The notes under the pieces: model-generated
Seen by the model: only the letters and a program-made list of their open reading frames with translations
Databases searched by the model: none
What the model was told of the DNA's origin: nothing
Shown: positions 15,220 through 23,565 of the stretch, piece by piece
Position numbering within the stretch: position 1 is the first letter of the stretch
Layout of the letters: each line of letters opens with the position of its first letter
Assembly (NCBI GenBank): GCA_002368575.1
Contig: DFEA01000086.1
Span: 1 to 29,965 of the forward strand
Length of the DNA: 29,965 nt
DNA from: Lachnospiraceae bacterium UBA3814
GTDB taxonomy: Bacteria > Bacillota > Clostridia > Lachnospirales > Lachnospiraceae
Direction of reading: 5' to 3'
Program-made: the position numbers and the translations under genes

Positions 15220-16118
15220 AATGACCCTCCCGAGCATCTTGAGCATGGCCTGAGTCCCTTAGACAGAGCCTCCCTCAGGGTCATGCACTGTATCGTTCTC
15301 TTCAGGCCGCTGCAGCCTAAGCTGTTATGATATCTGTCCCCGTTGGCCGCAATATAGAGCACGGTATCACTGTCATCCGGATGGCACTGCTCACAGGCTC
15401 TGTACCTTCCTCCTGAGGAGTTTCTCAGGCTCTCAACGGTCCCCGGATCAGTCTCTGTAATGGAGAGGCGGATATGTGAACACATGATGCTCATATGAAA
15501 AACCTCTCCGTTCTGTGCCACATAGACCTCACCGGAATCATCACCGGCTTCTCCCGACAGGCCATTCTCATAGCCAATCCAGGTATGCATGACACACTCC
15601 TGTGATATGCTGATGCCGGCGGCATTGAAAAAATCAAATACCGGCTTAAAGGTGTAATCCACCCGCAGCCTTAAGATCTCTCTGTCCGAAAGCTCCGAGC
15701 CCGCAAAGCTCAGCCCGGCCTCCCCGTCCTCAACGGGAAATGAGGTAAAATTCTCCTTAAGTATCTCCTTCACCTCATAGGAGACAGTTTCCTCTGTGTA
15801 TTCCAGGCCTTCAAAGGCTTTTTTGGAAAGCTTCTTCGCTTCTATATCGATGGCTCTTTCAACTCCCATATAAAAGCTGAATAGATTAAAGAGCTCCATG
15901 ATGAAAAAGCAGCCGAATAAAAAGAGGGGTAATACCATAGCGGCTTCTATGGTAATACTCCCTCTTGCTTTATGAATAACAGGATACCATAGTCCGAAAT
16001 CCGTTTTGCTTTTAATGACCCGCCTGCATGTCCTATCTGATGTGTCATTTTCGTATAAGGCACCTGCTTTCATCAACTCCATATCAGTAAGCATAGGCTC
16101 TCTTAATGCTCTTCTCAT
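15216..16118 (-). CDS. TadE-like pseudopilin with two C-terminal H/C metal-site-like repeats
   Basis: A 300-residue protein. The TadE signature RGSITIEAAMVLPLFLFGCFF starts near residue 52 and is followed by one membrane helix and an extracytoplasmic region. The C-terminus holds two copies of a 45-50 residue unit: YVAQNGEVFH...C213 ... C242-x2-C245 and YIAANGDRYH...C269 ... C292-x2-C295, each beginning with a His (H208, H264) and ending in CxxC. The pattern resembles small zinc-binding modules found at the ends of clostridial surface proteins. The start at 16118 overlaps the previous gene by 35 bases and has a weak ribosome site, and starts nearer the helix are possible. It lies within the Tad operon and is coupled to the peptidase gene by an ATGA overlap. 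Metal binding is inferred. Confidence 0.75.
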   Translation of the reverse strand: MRRALREPMLTDMELMKAGALYENDTSDRTCRRVIKSKTDFGLWYPVIHKARGSITIEAAMVLPLFLFGCFFIMELFNLFSFYMGVERAIDIEAKKLSKKAFEGLEYTEETVSYEVKEILKENFTSFPVEDGEAGLSFAGSELSDREILRLRVDYTFKPVFDFFNAAGISISQECVMHTWIGYENGLSGEAGDDSGEVYVAQNGEVFHMSIMCSHIRLSITETDPGTVESLRNSSGGRYRACEQCHPDDSDTVLYIAANGDRYHNSLGCSGLKRTIQCMTLREALSKGLRPCSRCSGGSL

Positions 16119-17532
16119 TTCCGTTCCCGGTAATAAAGCGCCCTTCAGCCTCTATATAATCGACCAGACCGTCTATTTCGAAGCTTCCGTTCTCAGTCCT
16201 TCTCATATCCATTTCCACTATGTCCATAAATCTTCTCTTGTTATCCGAAAGCGGATTGCTGTTAAGCATGATACCGAGATATTCCTTATAGCTGAAGCCT
16301 GTACCTCCGTCGCTTCCCAGATAATCCTCAAAGCTTGCAAGATCCTCGATGGGGAGGATGAAGCTGCTCCTTGAAGCACTGATCTCACACCTTCCGCCGC
16401 AAAGAAGTCTGTTCACCTCTATAAGCGCCTCCGCATAAGCCCAGGCATAAACTATGGCCTCGCTTAAAGCTGCTGTCGCCTCCTCCCCCGCGCCGCTCTC
16501 CTTTGCAAGCCTTTCCGCCTCGTACAGCATGTCGGGGCTGTTCAGTATCAGCCTCATATTGAGCTGCTCCCTGTGTGACATCAGGCGGTCAGCGGTCTTT
16601 TTAAGATTTTCCCGGTCCGATCCCTCCCCGAACAGAAGATATTCAAGCTCACAGGACAGCTCCTGTTCTCCGACAGCCTCCGTATAACAGCCAAGCTTCT
16701 GCAGGAGATATTCCACAAATATTGCAGAATCTGTTGAAGCACTGAACTTCTCCGCCGGGTAGGTCCCTTTATTTAAGCTTCGCTTAGAGGGGACATCGCT
16801 GTAGCCCAGCTTATACAGAATACCCGAGGTCCCCTGTAAAAGCAGATGGCTGCTGTCATAGCTTATATCCCTTATCCGCTGTGCGGGATTATCGGGAACA
16901 CCGTTCATACAGACCTTTGCCAGACAGTCGTCCCATTCTCTCAAAAAATCTTCTCCTTCATCATTGCCGGGCTCATTGCCGCTTCCTGCCTCAGCTATCC
17001 GGTCAAGATAATATGTGCCCCCTTTATTCTTAATATACAGCACTGCCTGATTCATTATTCCACCTCCCTCAAAATCGCTCCCCAGACGATATTGCTTTAA
17101 TTCGGCATCAACAAAGGATATACCGGGCAGCTTAGCTTTACCTCTTCCTTTACAGTTTTCAGCTATATAGGCTCTTAAATGCTCAGAAAGAGCAGAAATG
17201 TCCGCGGGGCCTTTCCTGTATCCCGTATCGATATACAGCAGGTCAAATCTCTTAAGCAGCTCCTGACTGTATTCCGAAAAGCAGGAATTAAGGGCTTCAT
17301 CCATGATAAGCTCTGCCTCAAGCTTTTCCGCCTCATTTCTGACGCTTGAAACGAGCGCCAGGATAAAGGACAGCAGCACGGACAGAAGAAGCGTAAGGAA
17401 AACCGTGATCTCCGCAGTCTTCTCCCGGGTCTTTACAGCCCCGCTCCTCACAGCCATGTTTCGGATGAAACACCCGGGATGCAGGTGCATGACCGCAAAG
17501 GCAGCTGCCCGGGCGACTATCCTCTTTACCAT
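16084..17532 (-). CDS. DUF5702-type protein of the Tad locus
   Basis: A 482-residue protein with a basic N-terminus, a single hydrophobic helix around residues 40-62 (TVFLTLLLSVLLSFILALVSSV) and a long extracytoplasmic part. The block following the helix (RNEAEKLEAELIMDEALNSCFSEYSQELLKRFDLLYIDTGY) is typical of DUF5702 proteins, which recur in clostridial Tad/Flp operons. The helix is preceded by KTREKTAEITVFL, somewhat like a TadE/TadG start, so it may be a TadG-like minor pilin or assembly protein. It starts 9 bases after the pilin gene. Its exact role is unknown. Confidence 0.7.
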   Translation of the reverse strand: MVKRIVARAAAFAVMHLHPGCFIRNMAVRSGAVKTREKTAEITVFLTLLLSVLLSFILALVSSVRNEAEKLEAELIMDEALNSCFSEYSQELLKRFDLLYIDTGYRKGPADISALSEHLRAYIAENCKGRGKAKLPGISFVDAELKQYRLGSDFEGGGIMNQAVLYIKNKGGTYYLDRIAEAGSGNEPGNDEGEDFLREWDDCLAKVCMNGVPDNPAQRIRDISYDSSHLLLQGTSGILYKLGYSDVPSKRSLNKGTYPAEKFSASTDSAIFVEYLLQKLGCYTEAVGEQELSCELEYLLFGEGSDRENLKKTADRLMSHREQLNMRLILNSPDMLYEAERLAKESGAGEEATAALSEAIVYAWAYAEALIEVNRLLCGGRCEISASRSSFILPIEDLASFEDYLGSDGGTGFSYKEYLGIMLNSNPLSDNKRRFMDIVEMDMRRTENGSFEIDGLVDYIEAEGRFITGNGNEKSIKRAYAY

Positions 17533-17541
17533 GCCTATGCC

Positions 17542-17721
17542 TCAGATCGTCATGCTTTCGGTAGATATACGTTCAAATATATCGTTTAAAAGTGATGTAA
17601 GCTGATCCTTGAATATCACTACCAGCCCGATAAGCACCACCAGTATAAGTATCATTTCCACCGTACCGATGGCATCCTCCTCCTTCATAAAATTTCTGAT
17701 CCCGTTTATAAGCTCTGTCAT
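17542..17721 (-). CDS. Flp1-family type IVb pilin
   Basis: A 59-residue pilin precursor. A short polar leader ends in EEDAIGTVEMILILVVLIGLVVIF, the Flp1-like pattern (PF16982-type) of a cleavage site, a Glu a few residues later (E22) and a single hydrophobic helix that packs the fibre. The C-terminal exposed part is only about 20 residues. The ATG at 17721 is set by an AAAGGAG site; the upstream in-frame ATG would be too long. It lies between tadC and the DUF5702 gene. It is the only clear major pilin in the locus and the expected substrate of one or both prepilin peptidases. Confidence 0.88.
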   Translation of the reverse strand: MTELINGIRNFMKEEDAIGTVEMILILVVLIGLVVIFKDQLTSLLNDIFERISTESMTI

Positions 17722-17779
17722 TTTCCCTCTCCTTTCCTGTAAAAAGTGACGAATCCAACATATACCCAACATTATTATT

Positions 17780-19195
17780 TTAAACCTTAAATGACATGAA
17801 GGCCGGCACCATTATGATAACTATCACAACGAACAGCATCAGGAACATAGGTATCAGAAGCTTTGTGCCCGCTTCCTCCGAAAGCTCCTTTGCACGGTTC
17901 TTTCTTTCTGAAAAAGACTTTGAGAGCTCCTCGGAAAGCTGCAGCGTAATGTCGCTCTTTCCCTTTAAAACTGCCTGTTCCATAAGATTTACAAGCTGCC
18001 TGTATTTAGGCAGCGCAAGCCTTGCCGCAAACTCCTCATAGGCTGCGGTCTCGCCTATGCCCTCCTCCATTTTTCTCCTCGTCCTGAGCATTTCCTCATA
18101 TAAATAATGCTCCTTTTTCTGTTTTTTATTCTCTTTTTTCTTTTCGTAATCTTTACACAACTTTAAAAAAATCCCCCTGGTCGTCATCCCTACACTGTAA
18201 AACAGCGCGAATTTATTTACCAACATCGGATAATCGGAGAGGAGCTGCCGGTCCCGCCTTTTACGCTCGTTTGAAAGCTCCTCATCCTTTTTGAAATAGA
18301 ACAGGAAGGACGCTGTGATACCAAGAATAAAAATGACAAGGCTTTCATAACCGGCCGTCTCCTCATATCTTATATCCGCCGACTCAAGGCTTGCGGGAAG
18401 CTCAAGATAATCCTCCTCCCTGTTCTCCCTTGAGGCTCCCTCCACGCCTTCCCTTAGGATATCGGAAAACTCTTTTTCTCCGGGCTCTTCGGGACAGACC
18501 CTCACATAAAAAACGATCTCACCGGAAAAGTCCTCATATTCCGCTCTCATTATCACCTTTACCACGATTCCTTCAGAGGCGTTCTCCTTACTGCAAAGCT
18601 TCTCCTGATCGATTTGTCCCGTTGAAGAAAGCACAGAGTTATCCGTCCTGTAGCTTAACCGGAAGGGATAGCCCTCTATCCCGTTCTTAAAGTCAAGCTC
18701 CTTCCTTACCATATCCGCCGACTCATTCTCTCCAAGCACAAGCCCGGGAAGCATTCCCTCTATTTCCTGAAGCATCTGAGTAAGAGCCTCATATCCGTAT
18801 TTTTTTTCTGAGACCTCAACAGTCACCTTCTCCTTTTCTCCGGAAAGCTCATTTATGGCCCAGAGCTTCACATTCCTGCTTTCTCCCTCGTATTCAGCCC
18901 TTTTCAAAAACCTCCCGTTTATCAGCTCCTTTTGGTTCAGCTCCTTAAGCTCTGCCAGAGCCGCCGCCGCGCACCCGGCCAGCATTATGACAAGAAAGCT
19001 CCTGATCTTATTTCTGTAGTATGCCGTCAGGCTTTTCCTCTGATCAGGCTCCCTCCCCACCCTCTTAAGATCCCTGACCACCGATTCCGAATATAATTTT
19101 TTCAGTATATGCCTTTTTCCGGCACCTGATCCGTACCGCATATAAAGCAGCAGCACCGCACAGAGCACAAAACAGATGATATAGACCGTAAGCAT
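17780..19195 (-). CDS. tadC: TadC-like pilus platform protein with a large extracytoplasmic insert
   Basis: A 471-residue protein. Hydrophobic helices lie at about residues 2-19, 66-81, 285-301 and 447-468. The C-terminal half has the GspF/T2SS-F pattern (LSDYPMLVNKFALFYSVGMTTRGIFLKL and the end LLIPMFLMLFVVIVIIMVPAF), as in TadC, which pairs with TadB to form the inner-membrane platform driven by TadA. Common TadC proteins are about 300 residues. The excess is a stretch of about 200 polar residues between helices 2 and 3, predicted outside the membrane and without a motif I recognise. The gene starts 3 bases after tadB. The pilin gene follows after about 58 bases. Confidence 0.82.
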   Translation of the reverse strand: MLTVYIICFVLCAVLLLYMRYGSGAGKRHILKKLYSESVVRDLKRVGREPDQRKSLTAYYRNKIRSFLVIMLAGCAAAALAELKELNQKELINGRFLKRAEYEGESRNVKLWAINELSGEKEKVTVEVSEKKYGYEALTQMLQEIEGMLPGLVLGENESADMVRKELDFKNGIEGYPFRLSYRTDNSVLSSTGQIDQEKLCSKENASEGIVVKVIMRAEYEDFSGEIVFYVRVCPEEPGEKEFSDILREGVEGASRENREEDYLELPASLESADIRYEETAGYESLVIFILGITASFLFYFKKDEELSNERKRRDRQLLSDYPMLVNKFALFYSVGMTTRGIFLKLCKDYEKKKENKKQKKEHYLYEEMLRTRRKMEEGIGETAAYEEFAARLALPKYRQLVNLMEQAVLKGKSDITLQLSEELSKSFSERKNRAKELSEEAGTKLLIPMFLMLFVVIVIIMVPAFMSFKV

Positions 19196-19198
19196 CCT

Positions 19199-19936
19199 TT
19201 ATACCTCTATCGCCACTATTCTTTCCGCAAGGCCGAAGGAGAGCAGGTAGATCACCAGACAGATGAGCATTACCGTTATCCCCGCCGGATTATGATACAG
19301 GACCGCCAGAAACTCTCCCGTGCTCAGTCTTAAATACAGGATGATAAAAAGCGGGATCACTCCCATGATCCTCTGCTCGAAGCGTTTTCCGCTTAACAGC
19401 ACCTCGATCTCACGCTCAGTCTCGTCCTTCTCCCTCATAACGGATACCGTTCTCCGGATCATCCCGGCAAAATCTCCGCCGTTCCTCTTGGCTATCGAAA
19501 AGATCTCCGTAAAATCCATTATCTCCTCAATACCGCTCCTCTCCGCAAAGCCCGTAAGCACCTCCTCAAGAGACCTGCCGGCTTCCATTTTCCTGAAAAA
19601 GCCTGAAAGCTCCATACAGATCAGGCTGTCCTTACCGTAAAGCCCTGCCATGTCCCTGAAAGCCTCCCTGAAGGAATTTTCCACCGAATAGCCGGCGCCT
19701 AAGGCAGTGGAAACGGCCAGTATCATATCGGTAAATTGCCTTCCGAGCTCCTTTTTACGGCTGATAATAAGCTCTCCTCTTCTTTTTTTCAGAAAGACCG
19801 CAAAGCCCGGCAGCAGAAGGAAAAATACCTTCAGCTCATCAAAAAACAGAAACGTGACCGCCGCGTCCATGATCAGATATTCAAGGGAGAAGAGAAGTAC
19901 CTCCTTAAGGCTCAGTCTGTATATCCGGTAATTCAT
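19199..19936 (-). CDS. tadB: TadB-like pilus platform protein
   Basis: A 245-residue membrane protein with an N-terminal hydrophobic pair (about residues 12-48), a central cytoplasmic T2SS-F domain (QFTDMILAVSTALGAGYSVENSFREA, RNGGDFAGMIRRT) and two C-terminal helices (VIPLFIILYLRLS and ITVMLICLVIYLLSFGL). TadB and TadC form the platform for Flp pilus extrusion. Its ATG overlaps the tadA stop (ATGA), indicating coupled translation. It is somewhat shorter than many TadB proteins, which lie near 300 residues, but no key segment seems missing. Confidence 0.88.
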   Translation of the reverse strand: MNYRIYRLSLKEVLLFSLEYLIMDAAVTFLFFDELKVFFLLLPGFAVFLKKRRGELIISRKKELGRQFTDMILAVSTALGAGYSVENSFREAFRDMAGLYGKDSLICMELSGFFRKMEAGRSLEEVLTGFAERSGIEEIMDFTEIFSIAKRNGGDFAGMIRRTVSVMREKDETEREIEVLLSGKRFEQRIMGVIPLFIILYLRLSTGEFLAVLYHNPAGITVMLICLVIYLLSFGLAERIVAIEV

Positions 19937-21507
19937 AGCTCTATCCCCGCCATTTTCAGCTTTTCAAGCCTGACAGGATCATTTTCCTTTACAATGCTCC
20001 CTATCACTCTTCCGTCCCTCTCTGCCTCCTCTCTGAATCTGTACAGAACACGGGTGAGGATCCTGTCGTTATCTATCCCGGTGATCTCAATGATCTCAAG
20101 AAGCCTCCGGCTTTTGTCCCTGAGCCTCCCGAGCTGAATGATGATATCTATTCCCGATGCCATCTGGCTCCTGACCGCTGCCGCAGGAATATCGGCGGAC
20201 ATCAGCATCATGGCCTCGAGCCTTGCAAGAGCATCCCTCGCACTGTTTGCGTGGATCGTGGAAAGTGATCCGTCAAGGCCCACATTCATGGCCTGCAGCA
20301 TGTCTATGGCCTCCTCTCCCCTTACCTCCCCCACGACCACCCTGTCCGGCCGCATCCTGAGAGACGCCTTTATCAGATCGCGTATTGTGATAGGCTTTAC
20401 GCCCTCAACATTTGCGTTTCTTGTCTCAAGCCTAACGAGATTACTTATTCCCCTTATCTGCAGCTCAGCGCTGTCCTCTATCGTCACGATCCTTTCCGTT
20501 TCGGGAATATACTGGGAGAGAATATTTAAAAAGGTAGTCTTTCCGGAGCCGGTGCCGCCGCAGATGATAATATTGTATTTAGCGGCAACGAGCTTTTGAA
20601 GAAATATAAGGACCTCCTCCGTTACCGAGCCTGTTTCCAGAAGCCTTCTGTCGCTTATCGGGGTTTTGGGGAACCTTCTGATAGTCAGGATCGGTCCGTT
20701 GATGGCCACAGGCTCTAACACCACATTGACCCTTGCCCCGTCCGCAAGCCTCGCATCGACTATGGGAGAAGCGGTATTGACTGTGCGGTTGGCCCCCGCG
20801 ACTATCTGCTGGATTATATCCCCGAGCCTTTCCTTTGATGAAAATGCCCGTCCGCTGTCATAGAGCCTTCCGTCCCTTTCAATAAAAATGCTGTGCATAC
20901 CGTTTACCATTATCTCGGTAACCGACTCATCGTCTATAAAGCCCTGCAGTACGTCGAGCCTTCTTATGGAATTAAAGCTCTCAGTCCTGAGCATAAGCCT
21001 GTCGTCCTCGGTCAGTCTGTGAGCCCTGCCCCTTTCCTCGATAGCCTCGTCAATGAGCCTGAGCGCCGATTCGTCGTCTATTCCGGGCAACATTTCAAGT
21101 CCGCTCCTGACCTCCCTGATTATCTCCCTTGCCTCCTCCTCGAGGTCAAATGCCGGAGCCCTGTTCAATATCTCGTTAAATATGAGAGGAGCGGGTTTGT
21201 ATTTATATATATAAGAAACATTATCCGCAGTCAGCCCGTCCCTGTCCCTCAGCTCTGTAAGGCAGAATATCCTTCTTCCTCTAAGATACCCGGCCGCTTT
21301 GCTGACTGCTGTCATGTAAAAGCCTTCCTCCATTATCAGTATCTGCTCATATGCCCCTGAGCCATCCTCAAGAAAGCCGCAGATACCTTCCATATCATAA
21401 AAGATCCCTACGTCCCCCTTTTCGCCGTTCTCTGACAGCCTTTGACTCAAAAACCCCGCAAGCCTTTCAATATAGCCTGAATCCTTACCACATACACAAA
21501 GCTTCAT
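19933..21507 (-). CDS. tadA: TadA/CpaF-type secretion ATPase with an N-terminal receiver-like domain
   Basis: A 524-residue protein. Residues about 180-480 form a CpaF/TadA ATPase: VTEIMVNG, Walker A GGTGSGKT at 317-324, the acidic IEDSAEL, MRPDRVVVGEVRGEEA (Walker B, about 385-400) and the His box STIHANS at 416-422. It powers pilus polymerisation from the cytoplasmic face. Residues 1-115 are extra and have a receiver-like alternation (KLCVCGKDSGY, QILIMEEGF, RRIFCLTE, VSYIYKYKPAPLIFNEIL), resembling the degenerate response-regulator domain of TadZ/CpaE. Glu occupies the region where a phospho-acceptor Asp would be. No separate TadZ gene is in the operon. The ATG at 21507 has GGGAG 6 bases before it; a longer GTG start at 21576 would overlap the upstream gene. 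tadB follows with an ATGA overlap. Confidence 0.92.
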   Translation of the reverse strand: MKLCVCGKDSGYIERLAGFLSQRLSENGEKGDVGIFYDMEGICGFLEDGSGAYEQILIMEEGFYMTAVSKAAGYLRGRRIFCLTELRDRDGLTADNVSYIYKYKPAPLIFNEILNRAPAFDLEEEAREIIREVRSGLEMLPGIDDESALRLIDEAIEERGRAHRLTEDDRLMLRTESFNSIRRLDVLQGFIDDESVTEIMVNGMHSIFIERDGRLYDSGRAFSSKERLGDIIQQIVAGANRTVNTASPIVDARLADGARVNVVLEPVAINGPILTIRRFPKTPISDRRLLETGSVTEEVLIFLQKLVAAKYNIIICGGTGSGKTTFLNILSQYIPETERIVTIEDSAELQIRGISNLVRLETRNANVEGVKPITIRDLIKASLRMRPDRVVVGEVRGEEAIDMLQAMNVGLDGSLSTIHANSARDALARLEAMMLMSADIPAAAVRSQMASGIDIIIQLGRLRDKSRRLLEIIEITGIDNDRILTRVLYRFREEAERDGRVIGSIVKENDPVRLEKLKMAGIEL

Positions 21508-21541
21508 AATAAACTCCCATGCTCCTAAAGCCCCTGGGCGA

Positions 21542-22018
21542 TCAAAACAGTAAACCAAGGGAATACGCGGCGACACCCACGAATGTCGGGATCGCGAATC
21601 TTATCTTTACCGGTCCTTCCCTCTCCTCCGATAATATGATCTTCAGTCCTCCGATCACCGCCCCGGCGACCAGGGCCGCGACCATGATGAAAACTATATC
21701 CTTCGGCCCTGTAAAGGCTCCCGTCATTGCAAAGAGCTTAAGATCCCCTGCCCCGAACATTCTCAGTCTGTAAAAGGCCATCATTGACAGGAGGGGGATA
21801 AGGAGACCCGCGGTGGATACCGCAAGTCCCTGTATCCCGTGAATATGACAGTTGAAAAGATAACCTGTCAGAACACCTGTTATGATAAGATAATTTCTGA
21901 CCTTACAGGAATATATGTCCATGATCGCCGCGATCAGGCATATAACGGATAAAACGATTAGCCTTATCTCCAAGGATCCACCCTTTCCGGCTGCCGGGTA
22001 TATTTCCGGTTCTCCCAT
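21542..22018 (-). CDS. A24-family prepilin peptidase (TadV-like), first gene of the Tad operon
   Basis: A 158-residue polytopic membrane protein. The catalytic aspartates are D34 in AAIMDIYSCKVRNYL and D92 in MFGAGDLKLF (GxGD), the signature of TadV/CpaA peptidases that cut Flp prepilins inside the membrane. It is about the usual length. The start is uncertain: the ATG at 22018 has GGAGG rather far upstream, while a TTG about 15 codons later (LEIRLIVLSV) has GGGTGGATCC and would begin just before the first helix. It heads the operon. A second A24 peptidase lies at 14779-15219. Confidence 0.87.
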   Translation of the reverse strand: MGEPEIYPAAGKGGSLEIRLIVLSVICLIAAIMDIYSCKVRNYLIITGVLTGYLFNCHIHGIQGLAVSTAGLLIPLLSMMAFYRLRMFGAGDLKLFAMTGAFTGPKDIVFIMVAALVAGAVIGGLKIILSEEREGPVKIRFAIPTFVGVAAYSLGLLF

Positions 22019-22373
22019 ATGAAACGGTTTAATGCCTCCGGATATCAGCCTGAAGTGATAAATAAGCCGAAATGTAAAAGTTTGTTAATAATGAAAATAT
22101 GATCAAAATGAAACAGCTTGAAAATAATGAAAATACTGTTAGAGATCAGAGCGGTCACAGGCCAAAGGTTGTGGCCTTAAGTATGTATTCATATATCTGA
22201 TTTTCGATAAGGCCGGAACCGGCCTCATCTGATCGTGAGATGATTATATGGCCTTAAAAGCCGTTTGTCCATAGCTTTTAAGCAGGTTTTTTTTCTTTGT
22301 GGATGTCGTACAATATCGCATGTTATTTATTCTCGTTAAAGGCTTTTTACGATCCCGTATTCAGTCAGAAGGG
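22019..22373. other. Gene-free region upstream of the Tad operon, with hairpins and a 13-bp direct repeat
   Basis: No gene is seen between the Tad operon start and the flagellin terminator. AATAATGAAAATA occurs directly at 22087-22099 and 22123-22135. Hairpins form around AGGCC...GGCCT (about 22162-22180) and a near-perfect GGCCGG-AA-CCGGCC palindrome near 22211-22224. A 9-bp inverted repeat, CTTAAAAGC (22253-22261) and GCTTTTAAG (22274-22282), precedes a run of eight T on the plus strand, which looks like a terminator although no plus-strand gene enters it. The Tad promoter should lie here but I could not fix it. Confidence 0.45.
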
Positions 22374-22419
22374 TCAAAAAAAGTACCGATGCTGTTCCCT
22401 TTTTTGGCAGCATCGGTAC
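22374..22419 (-). terminator. Strong rho-independent terminator of the flagellin gene
   Basis: On the minus strand a perfect 12-bp stem (GTACCGATGCTG at 22383-22394 against CAGCATCGGTAC at 22408-22419) with a 13-base loop is followed by TTTTTTTGA. It starts 11 bases after the flagellin stop and would define the 3' end of an abundant mRNA. Confidence 0.92.
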
Positions 22420-22429
22420 CTCGGTCTTA

Positions 22430-23533
22430 TCAGCCAAGAAGCTGGAGTGCCTGCTCAGGCGCCTCGTTAGCCTGGGTAAGCATCGACACACCTGCCTGAG
22501 TCAATACCTGAAGCCTTGTATACTCTACCATTTCCTCAGCCATATCAACGTCCTTTATGTTGGAATACGCCCCGGTAAGGTTCTCGGTTACCTCATTCAT
22601 ATTTGAAAGGGCCGCTTCTATCTGATTCTGTGAGGCTCCGAGCCTTGAGCGGACATCCGAAACAAGACTTAAGGCATTATCGATGTTATCAAACGCTTTC
22701 TTTGCCCCCTCTGCCGTTCTCAGGTCTACATCATCCTTAGTAAGCTGCAGGTTCTTTAAGCTGATCTGCGGGATCGCAAGCACCACCTCCTGCTTTGACA
22801 TATTTCCGACCTGGATCTTCATGCCTCCCGTGCCTTTTATTTCTAGCTCAACTGTTTTACCGTCATTAAGCTTGCTTTTATCATAATCTATTATCAGCTC
22901 GCCTCCGTTATCCTTACGGAAGATTATCCTGTCATCCTGAACATCAAACCTTCCTGATTTAAAGCCCTCATGGGCTCTCGTGGCATCGATATCAAGCGTA
23001 GTGCTGCCGTCTGTCCCGGTTTTAAAGACCAGAGTATAGTCCTTATCCACCGGGAACTTATCATTATAGGTAGCTACGGAAACATACTCGCTGTCTGAAT
23101 AGCCCTTAAGATCCTGATCTCCGTTTAAAAGCTTCTGGGTATTGTACTGGGTCTGGCTGCCGATACGCTCGATCTCGGCAAAAAGACTGTCCACCTCTTC
23201 CTGGATCGCTAACCTGTCGTCGGTGGTAAGGGTCTCATTGGCCGACTTTACGGAAAGCTCCTTTACCCTGTGCAGCATGTTCTGAACCTCGCCCAAAGAG
23301 CCGTCAGCTGTCTGGATGACATTTATTGCATTGGATGCGTTCTGATTGGCCTTTTCAAGGCTTCCCAGCTTCGCGTGCATCCTGTTTGACACAGCATAGC
23401 CCGCGGGATTATCCCTCTGGGAATTGATCTTAAAGCCGCTTGTCATCTTCTCTGAGGATTTTTTGAACCGGCTCTCATTGGTCTGAAGGACTCCGCCTGT
23501 TATCATTGCCTGGAGATTGGGATTTATTTTCAT
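22430..23533 (-). CDS. fliC: Flagellin
   Basis: A 367-residue protein with the conserved flagellin ends. The N-terminal D0/D1 part includes ESRFKKSSEKMTSGFKINSQRDNPAGYAVSNRM and NAINVIQTADGSLGEVQNML. The C-terminal D1/D0 part includes GASQNQIEAALSNMNEVTENLTGAYSNIKDVDMAEEM and ends TQANEAPEQALQLLG. The middle (about residues 145-270) is the variable exposed domain. It is secreted through the flagellar type III system without a signal peptide and polymerises into the filament. It lies 32 bases after fliS and ends at a strong terminator. No promoter is seen in the short gap, so it is probably transcribed from the sigma-D-like promoter at 27333-27359, or from an internal one I could not see. Confidence 0.95.
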   Translation of the reverse strand: MKINPNLQAMITGGVLQTNESRFKKSSEKMTSGFKINSQRDNPAGYAVSNRMHAKLGSLEKANQNASNAINVIQTADGSLGEVQNMLHRVKELSVKSANETLTTDDRLAIQEEVDSLFAEIERIGSQTQYNTQKLLNGDQDLKGYSDSEYVSVATYNDKFPVDKDYTLVFKTGTDGSTTLDIDATRAHEGFKSGRFDVQDDRIIFRKDNGGELIIDYDKSKLNDGKTVELEIKGTGGMKIQVGNMSKQEVVLAIPQISLKNLQLTKDDVDLRTAEGAKKAFDNIDNALSLVSDVRSRLGASQNQIEAALSNMNEVTENLTGAYSNIKDVDMAEEMVEYTRLQVLTQAGVSMLTQANEAPEQALQLLG

Positions 23534-23565
23534 ATTCTGCCTGCCTCTCTGCTGTTTTCCTGCGC

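Noticed and set aside
22019..22110. Sigma-D promoter for the Tad operon
   Set aside because: GCCGAAAT near 22071 lies on the plus strand, pointing away from the operon, and has no TAAA at the required 15-base spacing.
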